Below, in pieces: positions 1 to 4,407 of a stretch of 6,201 nucleotides of DNA. A program made the translations under genes and the position numbers. The stretch spans positions 1-6,201 of the forward strand of contig CAJYBN010000168.1 of assembly GCA_913064925.1 (NCBI GenBank), read 5' to 3'. Each line of letters begins with the position of its first letter. Within the stretch, counting starts at the first letter, position 1. This DNA comes from an uncultured Peptococcaceae bacterium. GTDB taxonomy: Bacteria > Bacillota > Desulfotomaculia > Desulfotomaculales > Desulfallaceae. The notes beneath the pieces were generated by a model. That model made no database searches. It was not told the origin of the DNA and saw only the letters and a list, made by a program, of their open reading frames with translations.

Positions 1-4
1 GCCG

Positions 5-52
5 GGTTCACAAAAACTAACAATTGTTAGATATTGTGAGCTTTTTTGAACC
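5..52. promoter_or_regulatory. Composite inverted repeat upstream of the HAD phosphatase gene
   Basis: Positions 17-30 form a perfect 14-bp palindrome, CTAACAATTGTTAG. Around it, GGTTCA (5-10) is complementary to TGAACC (47-52), and AAAAA (12-16) is complementary to TTTTT (42-46) with C11 bulged. The structure ends 15 bases before the ATG at 68. The AT-rich palindrome has the size and symmetry of a dimeric repressor operator (MarR or TetR type). The outer arms could instead form an RNA stem in the leader, or be the end of an upstream transcript. The symmetry is directly visible; the regulatory role is inference. Confidence 0.35.
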
Positions 53-67
53 AGGATTGGATTTACT

Positions 68-814
68 ATGCCTTTTTTGCGCGCGGGCGGCAGGGATTTT
101 GACTGCGACGCATTATTGCTGGATAAAGATGGCACCCTGCTTGATTTTAAGGCCATGTGGCTGGAATGGTCCCGGTATGTTATAGAGGAAATAACCGCCG
201 CTGTGGGCCCGCGGTCGGTGCCGCGGCGGGCCATGGAAGCGGCCATGGGCATCGACCTGGCGGCTTGGCAGGTGGATCCCGAAGGGCCGCTGGCGGGCGG
301 CAGCATGTCCGGGTTGCGGGACGCCCTGATGACGGTGCTGCATGAACACGCGGGGATGCGGGAAGCGGAGGCGGAGGATCTGGTCATGTCCGTGGCCAGG
401 CGGTCTGAAACGGCTATGGACTGGGAATCGCTTACCAAGCCGGTGCCCGGGCTGCAGGCCAAGCTGGAGCACCTGCGCGTCAAAAACTTCAAGCTGGCGG
501 TGGTGACCGCCGACAGCGCGACAAGGTCGAAAATATCCCTGGCTGCGCTGCAGCTAATTGATTATTTCGACGCTATTATTGGGGCGGACATGGTGGAAAG
601 CAGCAAACCGGCTCCGGACATGGCTTTGCTGGCCTGCCGCATGCTGGGCGTGGAACCGGCCCGGGCGGTGGTGGTGGGGGATACGCCGCGCGACATCGTC
701 ATGGCCAAACAGGCGGGTTCAGCCAGTATCGGCGTGCTGTCCGGGGTTTGCACCCGGGAGCAGCTGGCCGGGGCCGATGCCGTGGTTGATTCGGTGGTGG
801 AGCTAACCACCTGA
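68..814 (+). CDS. HAD-superfamily hydrolase, phosphoglycolate phosphatase (Gph)-like
   Basis: Predicted cytosolic phosphatase of 248 residues, with all four HAD motifs present. Motif I is DKDGT at 19-23, with D19 the expected nucleophile and D21 the acid/base. Motif II is VVTADS at 145-150 (T147). Motif III is K180 in SSKPAPD. Motif IV is GDTPRD at 204-209, with D205 and D209 expected to bind magnesium. Residues of roughly 27-125 between motifs I and II are helical and fit a C1 cap, as in Gph, beta-phosphoglucomutase and similar enzymes. The length is normal for the family. The substrate cannot be read from the sequence; a small phosphorylated metabolite such as 2-phosphoglycolate is the default guess. 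The start at 68 has only a weak AGGA (53-56) 11 bases upstream, but the frame gives a sensible N-terminus. The last 12 bases overlap the 3' end of the convergent ATPase gene. Confidence 0.9.
   Translation: MPFLRAGGRDFDCDALLLDKDGTLLDFKAMWLEWSRYVIEEITAAVGPRSVPRRAMEAAMGIDLAAWQVDPEGPLAGGSMSGLRDALMTVLHEHAGMREAEAEDLVMSVARRSETAMDWESLTKPVPGLQAKLEHLRVKNFKLAVVTADSATRSKISLAALQLIDYFDAIIGADMVESSKPAPDMALLACRMLGVEPARAVVVGDTPRDIVMAKQAGSASIGVLSGVCTREQLAGADAVVDSVVELTT
793..811. other. Hairpin at the convergent gene ends, possible weak bidirectional terminator
   Basis: GGTGGT (793-798) pairs with ACCACC (806-811) around a 7-base loop. It lies where the HAD gene and the ATPase gene end tail to tail, inside both coding regions. 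There is no T tract on either side, so it is not a canonical intrinsic terminator. Its position is suggestive, but the short stem could be coincidental in GC-rich sequence. Confidence 0.2.
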
Positions 815-2137
815 CCTCGCCATGGCCAGCTCGCCTTCCAGCTGGTCCACCAGCTGGCGCGCCGCGCGGGGCGAGCGCCCGTTGTGCCAGGCGGACCACT
901 GTAAAGCCCGCTGCCGCAGCTGTTCCGGTTTCAGCGGCAGGTTGCGCTTTTGCGCCAGCCCGGCGACGATTTTCAGGAATAGCTGCTGGTCCGGGGTGGG
1001 GAAAATAACGGTGATGCCGAAACGGTCGGCCAGGGACAGCTTTTCCTGCAGCGTATCCATAGAGCGAACCTCCTGTGCCTGCCGGTCGGCGAATGTTTCC
1101 TTCACCAGGTGGCGGCGGTTGGAGGTGGCGTAAATGAGCACGTTTGCGGGACGAGGTTCCAGGCCCCCTTCCAGCAATGCCTTGAGGAACTTGTAATCGG
1201 TTTCGTTTTCTTCAAAGGACAGGTCGTCCACAAACAATATAAAACGGTGCCGGAGCCGGCGCAAGTGCCCGGCAATGGCCGGGAAATTGGCGAGTTCCTG
1301 CTTGGGCACTTCAACCAGGCGCAGGCCCCGGGGCCAGAACTCGTTGAGCAAGGCCTTCACGGTAGAAGACTTGCCCGTGCCGCGGTCGCCGTACAGCAGC
1401 ATGTTGTTGGCAGGGTAACCCTGCAGGAATTGCAGCGTGTTGCGGATAACCTGCTCGCGCACATCCTCGTAGCCGATGAGGTCGGAGAGGGCCACCGGGT
1501 CCGGGTGCTCGACGCCGTGCAGGGACCCGTTTTGCCACTTAAAGGCGATGAAGCGACCGAATATGCCGCAGCCCGCTTCGGCATAGTGCGCGGCCAGCCG
1601 TTCAGCTAGTTTGTCCCACTGCGGGGCGGCGAAAATTGTTTCCTTCATTTGCAGGCGCCGGGTCATGTGCCCGGCCGCTGCGCCGCCCGCCGGGCGTGAA
1701 GCCGCCCAAAGGGGTAGTTGTTCCAGGTGATCGGGCAGCAGGGGGTGGTTGGGCAGCTCCGCGACGGTGTCTTCCAGCACCTGCCGGGCATTGGTTTGAG
1801 CGGCCAGCTGCAGGATGCGTAAGTCCCTTTGCGCCGCCGGCAGGTGGGCTGCGTAATCTCCGCCGGGCGTAAAGGCCGCCCGGCTGAAGGGATTGACGTC
1901 GTCTAAAATCAGGTCCAGCAGGTGGTTTTGCCAGGCATCGGCGGTTTGCATGGGATTAACCGTCGCGGCCAGCAAGTGGTGTACTTTGCCGTAGGTGTAC
2001 GCGGGGTGGGCGGTTGAGGCCGTCCCGGCCAGCGCCGACAGGTGATCCAGGTAGGCGCGGACTGCGGGGTCCGCCAGAATGTTGCGGTAGACGGTTAAAC
2101 TCTGCAGCGCGTCGATGATTGATTGGTAATTAAACAT
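803..2137 (-). CDS. AAA+ ATPase, DUF815 family
   Basis: A 444-residue P-loop ATPase. The N-terminal half (about 1-215) is helical and has no motif I recognise. The AAA+ module begins near the LSDLIGYEDVREQV segment (218-230). Walker A is GDRGTGKSS at 250-258. Walker B is FILFVDDLSFEE at 299-310 (D304, D305). A sensor-1-like YATSN spans 336-340, SLADRFG lies at 368-374, and a sensor-2-like GRSPRAARQ lies at 420-428. This arrangement and length match the DUF815 group of predicted AAA+ ATPases, whose cellular role is not established as far as I know. It has no signal peptide or membrane segment, so it is expected to be cytosolic. An AAGGAG/AAGAGG purine tract precedes the ATG. The small gene at 2204-2596 lies 66 bases upstream on the same strand and may share its transcript. 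The 3' end overlaps the HAD gene. Confidence 0.88.
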   Translation of the reverse strand: MFNYQSIIDALQSLTVYRNILADPAVRAYLDHLSALAGTASTAHPAYTYGKVHHLLAATVNPMQTADAWQNHLLDLILDDVNPFSRAAFTPGGDYAAHLPAAQRDLRILQLAAQTNARQVLEDTVAELPNHPLLPDHLEQLPLWAASRPAGGAAAGHMTRRLQMKETIFAAPQWDKLAERLAAHYAEAGCGIFGRFIAFKWQNGSLHGVEHPDPVALSDLIGYEDVREQVIRNTLQFLQGYPANNMLLYGDRGTGKSSTVKALLNEFWPRGLRLVEVPKQELANFPAIAGHLRRLRHRFILFVDDLSFEENETDYKFLKALLEGGLEPRPANVLIYATSNRRHLVKETFADRQAQEVRSMDTLQEKLSLADRFGITVIFPTPDQQLFLKIVAGLAQKRNLPLKPEQLRQRALQWSAWHNGRSPRAARQLVDQLEGELAMARSGG

Positions 2138-2203
2138 GGCAAGCCTCTTCTCCTTATATTTTTGTCGCTTGTTTTACTCCGCACCGCGGATCAAATAACT
2201 GTT
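2138..2203. other. Short intergenic gap with a small hairpin
   Basis: The 66-base gap between two minus-strand genes contains TCCGC-ACC-GCGGA (2178-2190), a 5-bp stem with a 3-base loop. No T tract follows it on the minus strand. The gap also holds the ATPase ribosome binding site near 2145-2155. I see no convincing separate promoter for the ATPase here, so read-through from the upstream gene is likely. Confidence 0.3.
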
Positions 2204-2596
2204 TCAAAGGGATCCCTTTTTATTTTTCCAGTAACGGATATATTCCTCGTAAAAGACGCCGCCGGGGCGCCATTCCCTGTTGGTTTGTTCCTCGGTTTTA
2301 TATATGTCGGTCCATAGGCCCAGCTTTTCTTTGAGAACTTCCCGTATCTTGGGTTCCCGGGGAACATATGTATACACGCATAGCACTGAATGTTTGATGT
2401 AAGGGCAGGGGTCCCACTTGGGGTTTTTATTGGCGAACTTGGCCAGGTTGATAATCCCCTGTTCGGCCAGTTCATCGAGCTGCGGGGCCAGCTGCCGGAA
2501 GAAATCGGCGCTGCCCTTATATATCCATTTGCCCGCTACTTTGTTATTTATATTGGGTGCAAAGATGTAGGTCCAGACAGTGCCAACTTGTATCAT
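2204..2596 (-). CDS. Small protein resembling the DUF1917/BLES03 family (putative phosphothreonine lyase-like)
   Basis: A 130-residue soluble protein with no signal peptide or membrane segment. Several features recall the DUF1917/BLES03-type family as I remember it: an aromatic VWTYIFAP start (7-14), GKW at 22-24, a hydrophobic strand with CVYTY at 73-77, and YKTEEQT at 99-105. The aromatic-rich tail continues with EWRPGGVFYEEYIRYW (108-123). Some members carry a 'putative phosphothreonine lyase' label, which is weakly supported; no activity should be assumed here. The start at 2596 is preferred to the in-frame ATG at 2602: the GGGG of AAAGGGGA lies only 1 base from the first ATG but 7 from the second. 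GC is about 49% by hand count over 2221-2580, clearly lower than both neighbours. The stop codon lies in a perfect palindrome, AAAGGGATCCCTTT (2206-2219). Confidence 0.55.
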   Translation of the reverse strand: MIQVGTVWTYIFAPNINNKVAGKWIYKGSADFFRQLAPQLDELAEQGIINLAKFANKNPKWDPCPYIKHSVLCVYTYVPREPKIREVLKEKLGLWTDIYKTEEQTNREWRPGGVFYEEYIRYWKNKKGSL

Positions 2597-2602
2597 CTTC
2601 AT

Positions 2603-2693
2603 TCCCCTTTATTCGCGTGATATCCCAACCGGGCGCAGCTTCCAAACCTTAGACTTATTATACTTCTTATTATACTAAATCGGGAGGAGCGGA
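2603..2693. promoter_or_regulatory. Divergent promoter region with a tandem 11-bp repeat
   Basis: CTTATTATACT occurs twice, at 2654-2664 and 2666-2676, 12 bases apart. On the plus strand each copy gives TATACT (2659-2664, 2671-2676). On the minus strand each gives a perfect TATAAT (2662-2657, 2674-2669). A partial -35 for the minus strand is TTCACT (2698-2693), 18 bases from the second TATAAT. Plus-strand -35 boxes are poor. The region separates the divergent starts at 2596 (minus) and 2694 (plus), so a bidirectional promoter is the simplest reading. For the plus strand the first -10 is likelier, because the second would place the transcript start at the ribosome binding site. Confidence 0.45.
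2682..2689 (+). promoter_or_regulatory. Strong ribosome binding site selecting a GTG start
   Basis: GGGAGGAG at 2682-2689 lies a few bases before the GTG at 2694. It decides the start of the pseudouridine synthase, which has no in-frame ATG nearby and needs this start to retain its complete S4-like domain. Confidence 0.75.
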
Positions 2694-3590
2694 GTGAACA
2701 CGAAAGATTTGATTTTTTACGTGGGCCCGGAAGAGGCGGGATGTACGGTGGGCACCCTGCTTCGCCGCGGAAAAGGTTTTTCCCGTACCCTGCTGCGCAA
2801 AATCAAGCGCGGCGGAGAGGTGTTGCTGAACGGCAGCCGGGTATACATGAGCGACAGGGTGGAAGCCGGCGACGTGCTGGCGGTGCGGCTGCCTCCGGAG
2901 GTGCGGGAAACGCCCGTGGAGCCCGAGGAATTGGACCTGGAGATAATTTATGAAGCCGGCGGCGTGCTGGCCGTCAACAAGCCGGCGGGTATGCTGGTGC
3001 ACCCGGTGCGCTGCGAGCGGCGCGGCACGCTGGCCAACGGCATTATGCACCTTTGGCGGGAGCGGGGCGTGGAAGCCCTTTTTCGCCCTGTATACCGCCT
3101 GGACAGGGATACTTCGGGCGTGGTACTGGTGGCCGGGGGACATTACGAAGCGCAGCAGCTGGCCCGCCAGTTAGCGCGGGGTGACCTGCGCCGCCGTTAC
3201 CTGGCGGTGGTTCAGGGCCTACCCCCTTCCGGGGGAACCGTGAACTTGCCTCTGGCGCCTAAGCCGGGGCATGGGGGGGAGTGGACGGTGGACAGCGGTG
3301 GGAAACAGGCGGTTACCCATTTCCGGCTGGTGAAAAAATTAAACGGGGCGGCGCTGTTGGCCCTTGAATTGGAAACCGGCCGGACGCACCAAATCAGGGT
3401 GCATATGAGCCATATCGGCCACCCCCTGGTGGGGGACACGCGGTACGGCGGGAGCGACGTATTGCTGGGCAGGCAGGCCCTGCACGCCTTTGCCGTCGAT
3501 TTTTATCACCCGCGTACCGGCGTCCAGGTCAGGTTGCGGTGCCCCATGCCGGGGGACATGCGGGAACTTGTCCGGCGCCTGGCCATTTGA
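2694..3590 (+). CDS. RluA-family RNA pseudouridine synthase
   Basis: A 298-residue cytosolic enzyme predicted to isomerise uridine to pseudouridine in 23S rRNA or tRNA. An S4-like RNA-binding segment occupies about 8-68, with FSRTLLRKIKRGGEVLLNG at 29-47. The catalytic domain follows. It includes VLAVNKPAGMLVHP at 91-104 and the family signature YRLDRDTSG at 134-142, with D137 the expected catalytic aspartate. ETGRTHQIRVH lies at 227-237 and HPLVGDTRYGG at 243-253. Length and order are normal for RluA/RluD-type enzymes. Which uridine is modified cannot be told, since Firmicutes often carry several paralogues, so no symbol is given. It starts at GTG with a strong GGAGG site and reads from the divergent promoter region. 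It ends 22 bases before the stop of the convergent 104-residue gene, with no obvious terminator between. Confidence 0.93.
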   Translation: MNTKDLIFYVGPEEAGCTVGTLLRRGKGFSRTLLRKIKRGGEVLLNGSRVYMSDRVEAGDVLAVRLPPEVRETPVEPEELDLEIIYEAGGVLAVNKPAGMLVHPVRCERRGTLANGIMHLWRERGVEALFRPVYRLDRDTSGVVLVAGGHYEAQQLARQLARGDLRRRYLAVVQGLPPSGGTVNLPLAPKPGHGGEWTVDSGGKQAVTHFRLVKKLNGAALLALELETGRTHQIRVHMSHIGHPLVGDTRYGGSDVLLGRQALHAFAVDFYHPRTGVQVRLRCPMPGDMRELVRRLAI

Positions 3591-3612
3591 CTACGGCTGC
3601 GGCTTATTGGCG

Positions 3613-3927
3613 TCAATACCAGCTGATGAGCAGTGTCAGCATGGCTATGATTCCGGCCAGGCTGGCCAGGGCGAGGGAAGTGCTGATGCGGTAAAATTTT
3701 TTTAACAGGTTCAATTCCACGTCCAGGCGGTTAAAGTTGTCTTTCACCTGCAGTACCAGTTTTTCCGAATCAGTTTCCATGTTGCTCCGCAAGGCGGCAA
3801 TTTCCCTTTCCAGAATGCTGAATTTCTTTTCCGTGGGAAGAATTATTCCGTCCTTCAGGGACTGGGCCAGGGAACTGGTTAGTTCCGGTGCAGTGGTTTC
3901 TCTTGGTATTTCGTAAAGTTTGGCCAT
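3613..3927 (-). CDS. Small coiled-coil protein with a C-terminal membrane anchor, last gene of the GTPase cluster
   Basis: Unrecognised 104-residue protein. The N-terminal 30 residues are polar and proline/threonine-rich. Residues of about 33-78 form a long predicted helix with heptad-like hydrophobics (FSILEREIAALRSNM, then VKDNFNRLDVELNLLKKF). Residues of about 84-103 (SLALASLAGIIAMLTLLISW) form one hydrophobic segment ending one residue before the C-terminus. This is a tail-anchored layout: the coiled coil would face the cytosol if the tail inserts from inside. The start is secure: GGAGGTG sits 7-8 bases upstream, inside the end of the preceding gene, whose stop lies only 2 bases away. That implies co-transcription with the GTPase. 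A natural inference is that it holds the GTPase or the 91-residue protein at the membrane. GC is about 49%, lower than that of the GTPase gene. Confidence 0.75.
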   Translation of the reverse strand: MAKLYEIPRETTAPELTSSLAQSLKDGIILPTEKKFSILEREIAALRSNMETDSEKLVLQVKDNFNRLDVELNLLKKFYRISTSLALASLAGIIAMLTLLISWY

Positions 3928-3929
3928 TG

Positions 3930-4205
3930 TTACACACCTCCAGCTGCCTGGTTGATGGCATCCCGAATAGCGGTAAGTACCAGCACAGGTATTTCCTCTA
4001 CTTTTTGCTCCAGTTTAGCCACGCGCTCGTTTAATTCTTCTAAACTCGCGCGGTCATGCTTTTTTATTTCCTCCAGGGTTTGCAGGAGCCTGGTGTTTTC
4101 GTCAAGCACGGGTTGAATGAACTTTGCTTTCAAGCCGATTAGAATGTCGGTTAATATTTCCTGTATTTCGCCGTTATGTCCTTTGGTCATCTCCGTGGAT
4201 GGCAT
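3930..4205 (-). CDS. Small coiled-coil protein, third gene of the GTPase cluster
   Basis: Unrecognised 91-residue protein, almost entirely helical by composition. Residues 13-32 (EIQEILTDILIGLKAKFIQP) look amphipathic. Residues of about 34-71 carry heptad-spaced leucines and isoleucines among E, K and R, as in a coiled coil (ENTRLLQTLEEIKK, then LEELNERVAKLEQKVEE). A short hydrophobic stretch IPVLVLTAI (72-80) follows; it is too short to span a membrane but could contact one or a partner helix. The ATG at 4205 is preferred over the in-frame ATG at 4211, because the AAGGGGG site ends 1 base from the upper ATG and 7 from the lower. The upper start would add two residues (MA). It lies 16 bases after the 61-residue gene, and its 3' end contains the ribosome binding site of the next gene. 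A structural or adaptor role with the GTPase is inference. Confidence 0.72.
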   Translation of the reverse strand: MPSTEMTKGHNGEIQEILTDILIGLKAKFIQPVLDENTRLLQTLEEIKKHDRASLEELNERVAKLEQKVEEIPVLVLTAIRDAINQAAGGV

Positions 4206-4221
4206 GGCCATACCCCCTTGC

Positions 4222-4407
4222 TTATAATCTTTTTAAAGCCCGTTGCAAGGATACCAAAAACTGGCGCATTTCCCTCGATTGGTTTTCTTCCATCACACGG
4301 GCCAATTCTTCCAGAAGGTTGCGCTTGATCTCCCGGCCGGTATTGTCGCTGATTTCGGCTATAATTTTACGCAGCCTTTCATCCAGCGCTCTGGCATTCT
4401 CCATCAT
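4222..4407 (-). CDS. 61-residue helical protein coupled to the dynamin-like GTPase gene
   Basis: Unrecognised basic small protein, rich in L, R and E, with no proline and one glycine; it should be nearly all helix. Two helical stretches can be seen, about 5-20 (ARALDERLRKIIAEIS) and 25-60 (REIKRNLLEELARVMEENQS onward), linked by DNTG. Its ATG overlaps the GTPase stop codon in the sequence ATGA (4407-4404), so it is translationally coupled, and the GGGGGGA just upstream can act as ribosome binding site. A second ATG follows immediately at 4404 and would serve equally. The coupling argues for a function at defined stoichiometry with the GTPase, for example as a helical-bundle partner. It has no membrane segment. 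It is short, but the coupling and its conserved-looking composition make it a credible gene. Confidence 0.68.
   Translation of the reverse strand: MMENARALDERLRKIIAEISDNTGREIKRNLLEELARVMEENQSREMRQFLVSLQRALKRL

Noticed and set aside
1109..1609. Plus-strand open frame of 166 codons antisense to the ATPase gene
   Set aside because: It covers the region encoding Walker A and Walker B on the other strand and shows no family features itself; it is a shadow.
2206..2230. Palindrome AAAGGGATCCCTTT followed by a T-rich run on the plus strand, resembling a terminator
   Set aside because: No plus-strand gene ends here; the stem has no proper loop, and on the minus strand, where the gene actually ends, no T tract follows.
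2670..3143. Minus-strand open frame of 157 codons opposite the pseudouridine synthase
   Set aside because: Histidine/glutamine-rich composition and the position opposite the S4-like and catalytic regions mark it as a shadow frame.
3210..3245. CCCCC-TTCC-GGGGG hairpin flanked by GTTCA/TGAAC
   Set aside because: It lies inside the conserved frame of the pseudouridine synthase with no T tract; it is most likely incidental to GC-rich coding sequence.
3591..3612. Expected terminator between convergent genes
   Set aside because: The 22-base gap contains no stem followed by a T tract on either strand.
4050..4345. Possible paralogy between the 61- and 91-residue proteins (DNTGREIKRNLLEEL versus DENTRLLQTLEEI)
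   Set aside because: The similarity is short and both proteins are leucine/glutamate-rich helices, so chance or convergent composition explains it.
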